Notes: a model not told the origin generated them from the letters alone. Shown: positions 15,101 through 28,345, counted from the stretch's first letter. The stretch: DNA of 64,000 nucleotides from Anoplolepis gracilipes (GCF_047496725.1 NC_132971.1:14681001-14745000); one strand, 5' to 3'. Translations and numbers: made by a program.

Positions 15101-15632
15101 CTTGACCGATCAAATTTTGACACTCCAATCGTTTCCAATTTTTTAGCTTTTAAATAGAGATAAAATCAAGTTCTCTGTGGAATACAAGTTAAAGAATCAT
15201 ATCACAGAGCATTGCATTTATTTTCACAGAATACTTGTCAATCCTTTGACATGAAATCAAATCGGATCTGCCCTTCTTCGAATATACATACATATACATA
15301 TATATATATACACAAAATAATAAATTTTTCTATAATATAAATAAGTACTTCAGATAAAATATAGAAAAACCTAATTGTCAAAGATTCATTGGCTAAAAAT
15401 ACTCAAATAAAAAAATTAAATTATTCTTAAAGGGGATGATATTCGAAAAATGTTTTTCATATGAAATATACTTCCTACTTATGCTATTATGATGATTAAC
15501 AGTTTGTGGAATTATACTTCCGACCTAAATGTAGCAAAATAGTAAAATTACTTTTTTCTGTTATAGAATTTTCGAAACATTTGCTCTTTCAATTTCGTAT
15601 ATCATTGCAATAACCAAATACTGTACTTCCAG
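12149..15632 (+). other. Globin intron at G7.0 (3.5 kb)
   Basis: A GT-AG intron: donor GTAAGT at 12149, acceptor TACTTCCAG ending at 15632. Both flanking exons are complete at codon boundaries, so the intron is phase 0. It is AT-rich, has no recognised coding exon, and contains the 13251-13670 inverted-repeat element. Confidence 0.88.
13251..13670. mobile_element. Element with ~111-bp inverted terminal arms in the globin intron
   Basis: The arm at 13251-13361 and the arm at 13559-13670 are near-perfect reverse complements over about 111 bp, with only a handful of differences. Both contain the block TTCCAAATTACTAGAAAAAT or its complement. They enclose a unique centre of about 200 bp with higher GC than the surrounding intron. 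No intact transposase and no clear target-site duplication were seen. This fits a non-autonomous DNA transposon or foldback element, or a degenerate copy. A short - strand open frame crossing the centre (13241-13525) has no motif I recognise and is probably fortuitous. Confidence 0.8.
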
Positions 15633-15788
15633 AAAATCGAGAAACCGTTTCTGGACGCGGTGGAGCGTACACTGGAGGACCGATATTCGGAAAACGTGGA
15701 GAACATCTACAAGCTGACGATCAAGTTCATCATCGAGACGCTAATCGATGGCTTTGATAAGGCACAGAGCGACAAGGCCAAATCCTAG
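15633..15788 (+). CDS. Globin gene, terminal coding exon (helices G-H) with stop
   Basis: It follows the acceptor at 15631-15632 and reads 51 codons in phase with the previous exon, beginning KIEKPFLDAVERTLEDRYSE, continuing through KLTIKFIIETLIDGF, and ending in a polar tail (DKAQSDKAKS) before TAG at 15786-15788. Joined to the 11917-12148 exon it gives an uninterrupted globin E-F-G-H region. The amphipathic G and H helices are of normal length. The Lys/Ser-rich tail after helix H is short. The exon is clearly more GC-rich than the intron before it. Confidence 0.93.
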   Translation, partial: KIEKPFLDAVERTLEDRYSENVENIYKLTIKFIIETLIDGFDKAQSDKAKS

Positions 15789-16260
15789 TCGTCCTAGTCC
15801 CGAGGATCCGGCACGCACGCGATTGCCCTCGATCCTTCGAAATGTTGACCGCCCCCCCGGTTCGCTCGGTCCCCCGACGCCTGGAAAAGAGCCACAGATG
15901 ATATGCCGATTCCTCGGTAAACGACGATGGAAGAATCGTCGTCCTTGCGTTGGTTCATGCGACGCCACTTCGCAAATACGTCGCTCCTTCGTTTCTTCAA
16001 TCCGCTTTGCGCGGATTCTCGAGAAACGCGAATATATGCGAGAGCGCGTGGCGTTTACGTCGTAAACGTTCTCGCCGGCCTGAGATCTTTTTTCCCTTCG
16101 AGCGGGTCTCGCTATTAAACGTATCCGGATATTGAGAAACGGTTCCGAGTCAATCTCTCGGGACTTCAAAAAACGCGTCGCAACGCGAGCCGAAAGACTC
16201 GCGCGATTCTTTCGACGGTCGAAGGGTTCTCAGCAATTCGACTCGATTCGATTAATTTTT
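15789..16260 (+). other. Probable GC-rich 3' UTR of the globin gene
   Basis: Immediately after the stop the sequence stays GC- and CpG-rich for about 470 bp and then falls abruptly to AT-rich DNA near 16250. Several overlapping open frames exist here on both strands, but none looks like a known protein and they are explained by the composition. Candidate poly(A) hexamers of the ATTAAA type occur at 16114-16119 and 16505-16510. The exact 3' end cannot be set from sequence alone. Confidence 0.5.
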
Positions 16261-18429
16261 CAATTGATCGTATTTTTTTTTCTCAAAATTAGGTATATAA
16301 AAACTTATTCTACCTAAAAAATATATATGACGGTAAAAGATATATTGAAGTCATCTAAAAGATGTCTGCTGATTCGAAACATTTTGTAGATGCCTTTACT
16401 TAAAAATTTATATGTGATTTAGGTATTGTTTGTAAGAAGAAAAAAACACGCTTTAATGTGAGATTTTTCTTTATCCATCACAAAAATTGAAATTACAATA
16501 TTCCATTAAAATCCTTTTACTCAATTGCAAACAATTCATTTGAAACCTTCAGTTTAAGTAACTCATAAGTAGTTCTGCAAACGTCGATTAAGTTTAATTC
16601 AAGTTTAATTGGTTCTTTGTTTCCTTCTCTAATGTTAGTTTCGGAAAGAGGCAAATAGTAAGTTAAACTAAGATTAAAGTACATCGACGACAGTAAAATT
16701 AACCCTTGAGCGCCGCAGTTTATCTTGAATATAACGAATAATTAATCGAGTTTTTATAACAAGTTTTTATAAAAGCTGCCAAAGTGGTAGAAAAATTCGC
16801 ACAAAAGTAATTGATCCTCATCAGAAGTTCACTTTTGAAATCGTTTTATTCGTGTACACATGTATTGTTTTTCTTTATATAAAATAGTGTCTACGAATAG
16901 AAAAATTCCGAGAGATAAAAGCGGAAATATTTTGAGAGTGAAATACGTGCTTTTCTAAATTTATCGAATTCGCGTCATGACATTAAAAAAAGATACTTTA
17001 ATTTGCATTTTTATTACCAATTTGTACCTTTGCCAGAGAAGTTTATGTTATACATATGTATTACATTATCTCGAAAAAACTATACATAACATATGTGGTG
17101 AACATAATAAAAATATAGAAACACGGAAGAAAATGTTGACATATATAATTCATTTGATTCATTTGATTCTTTTAAAGGAATATATTCTTCGAAGAAAATA
17201 TACTCCAGAGTTCAATGTGAATACGTTATTCAGTTTTGTTGTAATGTGTGTTCTATGTATAAATAGCAAGTATTTTAATTCATTTTTTTTCTTCTTGGCA
17301 TTATTGGTAATTTATTTCTATTCGTCGATAATAGACATCTTATGATTTCAAAGACCATATGTTTAACAGAAGTAAAACACAAAGTAATGGCACGTCGTTA
17401 TTGATCAGACGTGAAATTAAAGGGGAGAAGGAGGGAAAGCTTCTCTCTTCCACAAGAGAGACCGATCTTCTTAAGAGGATTACTTAAATGTAACTTTGGT
17501 TAATGATATGATACTCCTTACTATACGAAAAGGAGAATTCGAAATGAAGATCCTTATTACAATGCCATTACAAACAAAGTAAGATCCGACCAGTCGTTCT
17601 AATCTTCGCCGTGGATCCGTTTTAAGGGTCTTTTATGGCGTATAAGAAGTCTATTAAATTCTCTTATGGGTGTTATAAAACTAATGTGTAGATAACAATG
17701 ACTCTTTCATATAGTTTATCAAGTGTCGCGCAATTCCCTTCACATAATTAATTACGGATTTACGAGATTAAACGCGAAGGAAAAGATGTTTCTATTCAGC
17801 CTCTTTTCCACACATTTTTAACGCCAAAGGCCTTTTATGGATAACGATTTTTCATTCTGCTAATTATATTAAACTGCTTTTACTCATGCGAAGTGTAAAA
17901 TACTCCCCGGCTTTGAAGTCTCATAAATCGAGCAAAATTCAATGAATCGGCAAAAAGTTTACATTGTTACAAGCGCTGCAAATTGATTTGTGTTTAATAG
18001 AAAACCTTTGTAATTGTTTTCATTTATAAAACTATATTATATACATATATATATATCTCAACCGTTATTTAATATTACAAAACATTAAAGAGAAGAAATA
18101 AAAATAAAAATATTTCTACAAAAAAAGAAGCAAAAATAATCATTCGAAACTGAATCTTTAATTGATATTACAAAAACGGCCCTATGCGACACATGTTCTC
18201 TCTAGTAATCGATATATCATTGTAATTACTTTACGGCGAAGTTTTTTCACTTTTTTAAGCCAGACATCGATACCCTGCCATCAGTTATAGTCAATATCAA
18301 TATATATATACAAATATTGTACAAATTTCAGATATTACTTATAATGATATTACTCGAATCTCACCGAACGGCGAAAACAGATACTCCGAAAAATAATTCG
18401 CGTATGATAATGCTTTGCGATATTGATAA

Positions 18430-18780
18430 TATCGCAATATTTTCCGGGGATATTGTCGAGTCTATTGGCGCCGGCGTTTTAGAGCCGCATTAAAGCGCGA
18501 ATACGGGTTCGAGCTCATCGGGACCGATTTTATACACATTTCTGCCTTTCAATATGTGCTCGATAATTGATACAAACGCAACGGCCGACTGCCGCCTTTA
18601 TTCGCGCGCGAGAGCCTTGGATTACATAAGTCGCGCAGGATACCCTCCGCGATGCGAGGCCGAATGCACGAGAATGCAAATGCGCTTTGTCTCGAAACGG
18701 GGTCGCGATTTAATCGCAAAAACAGTGTGAATACAAACGCTTTACCTTGCCCTTTCATTATAATCCCGATGCTCTTATAC
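18430..18780. other. Isolated GC/CpG-rich block, function unknown
   Basis: About 350 bp rich in CGCG-type dinucleotides (for example TTCGCGCGCGAGAG near 18600) inside AT-rich intergenic DNA. Neither strand gives a convincing open frame or motif. Candidates are a promoter or enhancer island or an unannotated exon, and the sequence does not decide between them. Confidence 0.4.
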
Positions 18781-21700
18781 GTATAACAAGAATTTATTTA
18801 TTTAATTATGTAGAATTTGTCATATGCTCGTCACGAGAGTCTGAAACGTCATTGGAAATTTGTAGAACGTTTTAGAAAACGCATCGGTTTTACAGATACA
18901 AGTGCTTCATAAATGCCGCAATGTGATAAACATCTCGACTTCAATATCCGCTACGTTTGTTGCAATTTACTTTTTTAATGAAACGTCAAGATTGACGGTT
19001 TCATGCTACATTTTGTTGATTTAACAAAAAAAGCTGTGGCAGCTGTGAGAAAAACTGTAAAAGTTACTGACGATCAGCGGTATCATATTAACGTATTTCT
19101 CATTGATTTACGTATAAAATGCAATCGTATTTAAAAAATTATACCCACTCTCGATAAAGAGCCAATTAAATGTCCATGTGAAATATTATATTTATATTTG
19201 TATAATCGAGCACATAAGTTTTAATTACACTTTTGCAAAATTAATCGAAATTTGCAGAATTAAAATTATGTCATTTTAAAAAGATACCAGAAATGATATA
19301 TCAATTTTAATCTTTTTAAAAGTTGTACATATATTTTTCCTATTCTTAATTTAGTTTAATTAAACTACAAAAGAACAACTACTTTTGGAAATGTTTATTT
19401 TTATTATTATTATTTGAACAAGCACACAGTTAATCAAGTTTATGTACATATATTAATTATATAAATTTTTTTCTATTAAGATATTTCCGAAAAAATTTGT
19501 TCCAACGTTTTAATAATGATCGAAAAAGTTTATATATTTTTCAAAAATTTTATATTTGATGCAAGATATAATTTTAATATCGCGTCAATAGATATGTTTG
19601 CGAACAAGTCCAAAAACACATGATATTTGTACTTTGTTATAAACCGACATGTAAAACTAAAATATGCGACACAAATTTTTCGATTGTTTATGGCAAGATT
19701 GATTAGAGCGATCACAAATGACATGCAGATGAAAAGACAAACAGAAATTATTAATACATCTCAGATCGATCATGAGATTGTCATGGCAAACAATGGAATT
19801 GGATTCTAAACGTCTAAAGAAGATATAAACGTCATTTCCAAATTTTCAGTGGTTCTCTCAACTTTTAATCTTGAAATCCTTTTTGATCAAAGGATAAAAT
19901 AATCAATATAATGCTTTATTATATCTGTATCTATAATTTCTTGTTACTATTATTATACATACTCTTATTATTTTTTAATGTCTTTACTTTTCTACTTCAT
20001 TCGAAAAAGATTCACTTCAGGAAGATATCCGCTCGCTTCTGTACCAAAGGATTCCATAACTTTTCGCTTTGTACATACTTTGCTTTTCCTTTTCCAACTT
20101 TTATTTATAAAAAGGCGAAATTGAAAAAGAAATAGAGTGAGAAGTCGCAAAGTTACTTCATACAACATTTGATGCGAGGCTTACTTTTCAAGCGCGATCG
20201 AACATTCGGTTCTGATTCGACTTGCTGATGATTCGCGGCATCATCAAGTCCGAAAAATCGGCGGAACCCTTCGACCGTCAAACGAGAACTTGTATAAATT
20301 TTTACTCGTATCATAAGGCAGAAAAAAAGTGTGGTTGTCAAGTGTGATGCAGGAAAAAATGTCTCTAGGGCAATCGGCCCTTCGCACGCGCAAATGTCAA
20401 TTTCCTAGGAGGTCTCGGGAAGGCAGAAAGCTCCTCTGTATCTCTCTGTATCTTACTCGCCGTCTTTATCTATCTCTATTTCTTTCTGAGGTCGATTCGT
20501 CTATGTTGCTCTCTGTAGAGGCTGACGGATCGTTACATATCTTTGACAAAGGCCATAACACAGGTATGCGGACGACTGCAGAACGTATATATGACTTACA
20601 TGAGAAGACATCCTAAAAATATGACACGCAATACAAATTTGCTAAAATTGTCCTATACATATGTATATAAATCTCATATATTTTATTTATTATGATTATT
20701 TTCAGAAAACTTTTTCAGAAGTCTTCTTTTCCATTTATCAACATTATCGTAAAATAATTAAAACATAATCTTGTTCTACCATTAAAAATTTTATTATTGT
20801 TGTTATTTTAATTAAGTAAATAATTAAAAAAACTTTGTTGGAAAAATGTGATTGATTGAAATGGAAATAAATTAAGATTTGCTGCATACACATATAATTT
20901 TAATGTGTCTACATTTACTATCAAAATAATACATCACTATTCAAACACTTTTTATATATGGCTTAAGATTCCGTGGTATTTAAAAATTTAATTGCTTAGT
21001 AGATATTAGTTGTTTGGATCATTTCGAAAACGTCAGGCATGGTTTCGCGCAAAAGATAGGGAATTATGAATAGCGTCCTATTTATTCCAAGTTTCCATCT
21101 GCGTTTTCTCCTTTAATCGGGACTGATCATTAGTACCTCGACGTGAGACAAAGATAAATTGTGTCGTAAAAAAGAAACAACGAGATAAAAGTCATTTTTG
21201 TTTTTTTCCTCGACAATACGTTTAGCAATTCGCTCCCTTTCAGAGCGATATATAGCCGGTTGCTATAAAAGTCATTAACTTCATTAACTAATTCGACGAA
21301 CTACGAATAATCAAACTAACCGTCGTACACAGAGAAACTTCCTGAGAAACAATAAATGGCGTAAATAACGAATGTCCTGTGAAATCGATTTTCTCCAAAC
21401 TAAAACGCGATATACCTATATAGAAGGTTTTTGCGACAATGTATGTATTATACTAAATGTGCTCGAAAATGCGCTCGAATTTTTGATGATGTATATAAAT
21501 TTCGACTTGTATATAAATTATTATTTGCTCTGCACGCAACGCAAACACAATATTAATATTTAGCATGATGTTCGAAACACGCTATTGCAAGAAGTCTCTA
21601 CTAAGGAATTTCTTTTATGTCATTCTTTAAATATGAAAGGATATATATATTATTTATTTAAAATACTCATTTATCTTGAATTAGCAGTTTAATGCATTCG

Positions 21701-22348
21701 AAACACATTATTGCGACAATTTTCCAATAATAATTTTCTCAATAACGTACTTTGAATATAATAAACGCTAAAGTGTCATATTTATTGCGAAACAGTCATA
21801 TAAAAAATCCCATCTTGAATTATCATACACTTTGTTTCACTTGGCTTGTTGTGGGTTGACAAGACGCGCGTTTAGCGTGTTAAAAACATATTATTGTTAA
21901 AGTATCTAATATAACAGAGAATGAGATCTACATATTACGTTTCGCAGTCGCTTCCCGCTTGGCAAGAATAGCGAATACGTTTCCTCAGAGAGAAAGAGTG
22001 CGTGTGTTCACTAGCGAAAAAAAAACAGAGAATAAACAGATGTTCGCATAAGAAGATGCGTCGCATCGAAGCGCCGATATCGCGTATATAGTCGTAAAAT
22101 GCGCGAGCGTGTTCGGTGTGAATGCACCTTTATTCACCGAGACTAAAATCAATCGAACAAATTAGGTAAGGTAATAGCGCTTCCGCGGTTCGCAACATTC
22201 CATCATTGTCGAAATTCATAAACCTCCGGTGTAATTATTGTACACTCAAAAAGAGAATTAAAAGTTTAATTTGAAAGTGGTTACCTTCCCTTAAGCGTAT
22301 TTCAAAGCTACATGATAATTATATGCAAATTATTACTTATTTTTTACG

Positions 22349-22526
22349 CTTACGATTATTAACGCAATTACATCGCAATAAAGTTAACTGGTGCGTTAGA
22401 TAATTTATTCAATTGATTTTATGCTTATATAAAGGAGATTGTCGCTACTTTTGGCTTGAAATCAATTGAATAAATTATATATGCACTAGTAAACTTTATC
22501 GATGCAATTGCATTAATAATTGTAAG
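22349..22526. mobile_element. Palindromic MITE-like element, ~178 bp
   Basis: The left arm from 22349 (CTTACGATTATTAACGCAAT) and the right arm ending at 22526 (ATTGCATTAATAATTGTAAG) are imperfect reverse complements. The pairing continues inward about 75 bp through the exact inner block ATCAATTGAATAAATTAT and its complement, leaving a loop of about 30 bp. There is no coding capacity. The structure is typical of a hairpin MITE. No clear target-site duplication was seen, so the family is unassigned. Confidence 0.75.
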
Positions 22527-25500
22527 CAGTTTTTTTAATATAATCTTTTTCTTCTTTTTCTAACATTTTCTTCCTATTTATTGCTAAATACACTACTAAA
22601 TAACTAATCAATAAATGTGTTCATTAAATATTTATTTTTGTGGTCCTATAAAATAATGAAGATATATTTTTCAGAAGCAATTTTGCGAGAATATACAATT
22701 ACTAACAATTGTCTACTAAAATTGTGTACGTTTATTATTATATAACGGCTAACAAATTAATGAGATAACATGACAATATTTTATTGAAAAAAGAAAGAAA
22801 GAAAGATGAAAAAATCAATAATTAATATAAAATTATAAATAATTGAAATTATATTAACTTTATCATAAAATATTGCATTTAACCAGAGTATCACATATTT
22901 TACTTAATTTTAGTAAAAGAGCAAATCTATTAGTAATATTAATTTTATCTTTTTTTTGTTATAAGTTCCAAATAATTTTTATGAAAAATGAAAAAAAAAT
23001 TTTTAATATTTAAAATTCTTTTAAATATTAAGTTTTCTTTCAATATCTGAAAAGTAACTATGTAATGTAAATATTATTGTAATCCAGTGAAAAGATTGAT
23101 TTAATATGTTTAAGGAGTTATTTAGCAGTGTATTTATCCTACTATACTGTGATTTGTATTCTAACTTTTACCAACCAATATGATATAAGTAGCTATTCGG
23201 AGCTTGTGACTTTCTGGCGAACCGCGATCGTGCCGTGATAAATGTTGCATGAAATGAATATTAAAAGTCTGTATAAAGCCGTCGCCGCACGAGAGAATTA
23301 CAGACCACATCGTGCGCCTTTTTTATTCTTTCCTTGACGCCAAAATGTGTAACTCGAGGATTTTGCAGGACAAATCAAACAATAATTGTTTAAACATAAA
23401 ATTCATGTAATCGAAAATGTTATAGTTTTCAACTATAAAACAAAAAAAAAGTTTGACAGGAAAATACTCGAAGGATAGTAAAAAAGTAAATAAAGACTCA
23501 GAGTAGACTAAATTAAATTCGTGTGTCAATTTTAAGTACAAAATTATATTTAGAACTAAATATCTTACAATTATAAACTTACTTTTCGATGTTGCTTTAT
23601 ACTTAAAACAAATAAAATATAAATAAATAATAACAATAATAACAAAGTATATATAATATTATTTATTTCAATACTAATTAAATAACAAAATTATGTGCGG
23701 TAAATATTTATTTTAGCATAACACACTTCTCCAGATCTGAAAATTATCTGCGTATTTCGCTAAAATAAACATTTATATTAATATTTTTTTAAATTTGATT
23801 TTTTCATGACATATTTTTATCAAAAAAAACCTTTTGATTGAACGAGTGAAAAAACACAAGACAAAAATTTTATAGAAACAATAATATTAATATTTTTTCT
23901 TCTCACATTTTCCTGTCAAAAGAATCTTAGAATCGATCACGCACAGCTGGACGATGGACGGAGACATTTTGTCGGTCTGTCAGTGTCCTCGAGAGATACT
24001 TCGAACATTTTACACTTTATCCTGAAGATTTAAGGGCTACCATAAAGCACAAAACGTGTGACGCATTACATCTGTACATTCTCGTCCCGTGTGCGACGGA
24101 ACTTGAAGCGAAATAAAAGATAAACGAAGAATAGAAAAATAAAAAGAAAAATAAAAAAATTTCATACAAAACAAATTGCACAAAACGAGCTGTACCTTTT
24201 TTTCTTGCAGAAACCGAAAGACCTATTTAGCCGAAAGTCTTCATGGAACGCGCAGGAAGCATACAAGAAATATATATTATTATATAAATATATACGAGAT
24301 ATATATAATTGCTAGAGTATACCTTGCAGTTATGCAAATGTTGCATTGTCTATCTGTTTGTTCTATACAGATCCAGATGTATTATTGTATCCGATGGAGT
24401 ATTATATATCAAAATATATAATATATATCTATATATATGTATTTATGTATATATCTACATATACATATTAAGTTCCCCGTTTTTATTTTTTAATATCTTA
24501 AATGTGTATGATTTTAATAATATCAATTATATTATATATTATATTCAATAATTATTTTTATGTAAAAAATTTTTTATGTGAAAGATTGCGCTGTTGTTGA
24601 AAAATGAAGGTTACATACTTTTTAAAAATAATAAAACTTTATCCTTCAAGTCCCTAATTTTTATTCATCGACGCTATAATAATGAAAGCAATTAAAGCCA
24701 ATTCTTGGCAATGGTATGTAGTAAATCAAACTCGAATTCAATTCAATCAATCAAAGAATAAATTAATATAAATTATTGTAAAGAGAGAAATCACATTCCC
24801 GCATTTTTTTGATGCGTTTGAGGAGACACTATTAACGTGAAAAATTTCATTCTATTTTTGTTAGCAAAAGTTCAACAAAAACAGAATACGCTAATAGCAC
24901 ATCTCCTGAAATACTACCTTTATATATGAAACACTAACTGTATCCTAAAAAAAACCATAGTCATAGAATTATATTTATAGCCATATCCAAGAATTTATCA
25001 GGTAGGTAACATGCTATATTTGATTATCGTTCTATACTATATTCTGATATTTTCCATGCTATCTATATCCATTTTATATAAACTATATAGAATAAAATAT
25101 ATAAAATATACAATAAAATTCATAGACATATGTTTCTAATTTATAATTTAGAAATATATAGTAGCCTGAGAAAAGTCTTTCTGATAGTATGGACACGCAC
25201 CAAACGGTGATGTTACCGGCAATGAAAAATAGATTTGATATGTAATTCCATGCAGTCTTTACAATAAAAGCAGATGACAATTAAGTACACTATCAGAGAG
25301 AAGCTTGAGAGGAACCACAGCTGTTTTTCGTGAAATGCTTTTCCTTGAAGTACGCTAATACCAACTATCCAGAATCGGAACTATACATAGCCATATCCAT
25401 TTTTCGGTGCTATGATAAAACAATCGATTGGTTTATGTCCATGCTAGAACTATAATCCATAATTGTGAATCTGTCACGTAATACTATAAATTTATTAAAA

Positions 25501-25602
25501 TGTTTTATTACATATTATTAGCGTGATCTTTTTTCATTTTAGCACATGTTAAACAATATATATATACTCTGTTATTAAAATTATTAAAAAATTATTTTAT
25601 GT

Positions 25603-25635
<33 letters not shown>

Positions 25636-25820
25636 TGTATAAGTCATACAGCACTAAAAGATTTTAACAATAAAATTGTAATGTAATATTACAAGTTGAT
25701 TGCACAATGTAGTTGCAACATAAATTATTTTTTTCAATATTTATTTAAACGTATCTGACATTCTTCAATATATTTTATAAATACAATTTTACATATTTCG
25801 TAAAAGAGATATTTAAAAGT

Positions 25821-25822
<2 letters not shown>

Positions 25823-25867
<45 letters not shown>
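25823..25867. repeat. (TA)n microsatellite
   Basis: About 22 TA units in AT-rich intergenic DNA. A shorter TA tract lies at 25604-25625. Confidence 0.95.
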
Positions 25868-25872
<5 letters not shown>

Positions 25873-27540
25873 TAAAGGTTAATTATCTTACACGCACTTT
25901 AAACAGCATTCTTGCTCGCACTTTTATGTGCGATACTTTGGACAGCATTCTCGAATTTCGGTATGATTGAAAACGTTCTCGTTTTATCACACGGAAATCA
26001 TATCCTTCGAGTCAACAAATCGGGAATTCAACGATCAACCGTCGAGTTAAAAACAATACACGCCAAGAATTTCCGACGCACGCGCCGGGGTGAGAGTACG
26101 AGATACGTACGCGCTATCACTACGTCTGCCGAAGGCTGAATGAATGGATGCCACGGCCGCTCACGCGCTAATGTCCTTTTCACCTTTTACTACACAACGC
26201 AGTGACGTCAAGGAGAAGGGAGAGGTTGCTCTTTTTCTCCTCGCGTCAAAACAATAACATATACGCACTACATTCCGTGATAAGTTGACGTGTTAAAATA
26301 TGTATATCAAATGATTATAAAATACGTAAAATTCCTTAATGTTTTAACGTGTACGTGAAACGCAACTACGAAATATAATGCGTAAAGAACTTTAAGCAAA
26401 GCAATCTTATGACTTGTTATATACAAACTATACAACGATTCTATTTCCTTATTACATTTATTATAATAAACATAAATATTTAAAGTAATCTTTAAATGGT
26501 TAGATATTGGAAATCATTCATTTAGATTAAATAACTGGTTATCAAGTGAAGGTCTTATTACATTAAATATTATCTTAATTATTTTTAAATAAGTTAATTT
26601 ACAATAATATCAAGTAATTAATCTATCTTCAAATATACGTGAATGTGTATTATTATATAAGAAATAGAAATATATATATATATTTTTAATATCAATATTT
26701 TAACAGTGGAACAACTCTGTGGTAAATAATTTCTTATTTGTATATTATTTGTATTATGCATATTATTTATTAAATGCATACGCGGATGTAAATTAAGCAA
26801 ATAATTATGTAATTTAATTTTTTATTTACATGATTTAAGCAAGAAAGAATTGTAAAGAAAAATATTTTGATATAAAACTATAATCTTGCAAAAATTTCTT
26901 TTTAAGAAAATTATGACTTTTATATTATAGCTTTTATATAGAATTATTAGTAGAGTTTTTTCAAAATTGATAAAATTGTTTTTTATCAATCTGCTTATTA
27001 TTGCGTGCATTCGAATTTCGAGATTTATATTATTATATTTATATTATTATTTTTGGTGGCAAAATCGTGCAAATGTGCGCACAGCTACTCACTTCACTGC
27101 ATCATCATCGCATCGGTGCTTTCCAAATTTTATACTACCGCGCGTTTATATAAAGCCAGAGACATATTATTCATGCAATTATTGTAAAATGATCTAGAAT
27201 GTCTCTTTTCGCAAAAAATAAATAATTATTTTTATACAATAATTTTTACATAATAGTATTTTGTAAAATGTATGATACTTTTATTTAATATTTTATTATA
27301 TATGTATTTCTTAAGATATATATATTTTCTCAAGAAAAAATATGTTTTAATACAATTTTTTTAAAAATTTTATCCAAAGTTTTAATTAAACAAAGAAATT
27401 TAAAGATTTTTTATTTTTGATTGAAAACCAACGAACATGATGCATAGTCAGTGCTTAAAAAACGCAATTTCTTTATAAATTAATGTACTTACTGTATCAA
27501 TTGTGAAGATGTTAAGCCCGACTTTCAAATCAACAAGTAA

Positions 27541-28345
27541 AAAGAAGAGAATAATATAGAACAAAATAATATAAAATTAATTTCAATTGTCATGATGATA
27601 TTGGTGATAGTAATAATAGTGGTAAATTTTTAAATTGTAGTGATGGTGATGATAGTGGTGGTGGAGGTGAAATTAATAAAAAAATAAAATAAAATAGAAA
27701 AAGAAGGGAATAAAATAGAATTATATGAGATATACAGTCGGACCTCTTATCCTACGACATTTTCGGTCCGGAATCTTCCACTTAAACCTCTGATCCTACG
27801 ACAAAAATTTGAGAGTGGGGGGGTATAATTCCCCTTTCGCGGTCGTAGCATAAAAGGATTTTTTGTCGTAGGATAACAGATTTCGTAGCATAAGAGGGCC
27901 GCAAGATAAGAGGTCCGACTGTAATAAAATAAAGCAGAATATGATAAATGGAAATAAAGCATTGCAGTCTCTAAAATAGAATCAAATAAAATGATATAAT
28001 ATATATATATCACTATAAGAGAAATAAATAATATGAAACAATATATAGAAAGTAATAGTACACAGAATAAAACAATATAAAATTAAACAAAATTTTATTA
28101 TGAATGTGTGATAGTGGTGACGGTGGTGTTAAATTTTTAAATTGTGTTGGTGACGAAGGTGATCGTAGTGTTGGCTGAATTTTTTAATTGTGCTTGTGGT
28201 GGAGGTGATGGTGATGAAATTAATATAAAAATTAAAATAAAATAAAATAGAAGGGAATAAACTAAAATTATATAAAATAAGACAGAGCAAAATATGGTAG
28301 ATAAAAATAATATAGTCTCTAAAATGAAATCAAATAAAATGAGTT
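27541..28345. repeat. Diverged tandem duplication (two copies)
   Basis: Copy A (about 27541-28000, interrupted by the 27735-27921 insertion) and copy B (about 28060-28345) share the same order of landmarks: a GGTGATAGTGGTGG-type stretch, AAATTTTTAAATTGT, GGTGGAGGTGA, AAATTAATA, a run of AAATAAAATAAAATAG, AAGGGAATAAA, GTCTCTAAAAT and ATCAAATAAAATGA. The copies differ by many substitutions and small indels, so the duplication is not recent. There is no coding capacity. Confidence 0.75.
27735..27921. mobile_element. pogo/Tigger-like MITE (187 bp) with TA target duplication
   Basis: Terminal inverted repeats are exact at the ends: CAGTCGGACCTCTTATC at 27735 and GATAAGAGGTCCGACTG ending at 27921, with imperfect pairing further in (CCTACGAC and GTCGTAGG recur in the interior). 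The element is flanked by TA on both sides (27733-27734 and 27922-27923). CAGT-type ends on a TA duplication are typical of the pogo/Tigger branch of the Tc1/mariner superfamily. There is no transposase, so it is a non-autonomous copy. It sits inside copy A of the local duplication. Confidence 0.88.

Noticed and set aside
15741..16169. 142-codon frame on the - strand overlapping the globin terminal exon
   Set aside because: Shadow of the globin exon and its GC-rich 3' UTR; no recognisable motif.
16977..17345. 122-codon hydrophobic frame on the + strand
   Set aside because: AT-rich, no domain, no promoter or splice context, composition as expected from T-rich DNA. It cannot be excluded as a small membrane protein but is not supported.
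23940..23975. TGGACGGAGA resembling the start of miR-184
   Set aside because: Only the first ten bases agree with the miRNA as I remember it, and no matching hairpin partner is seen nearby.
24950..25470. Repeated TAGCCATATCCA words and scattered CCAT/ATAG words suggesting a degraded repeat
   Set aside because: The two TAGCCATATCCA matches are in direct orientation, but flanking similarity is too weak to define an element or its ends.
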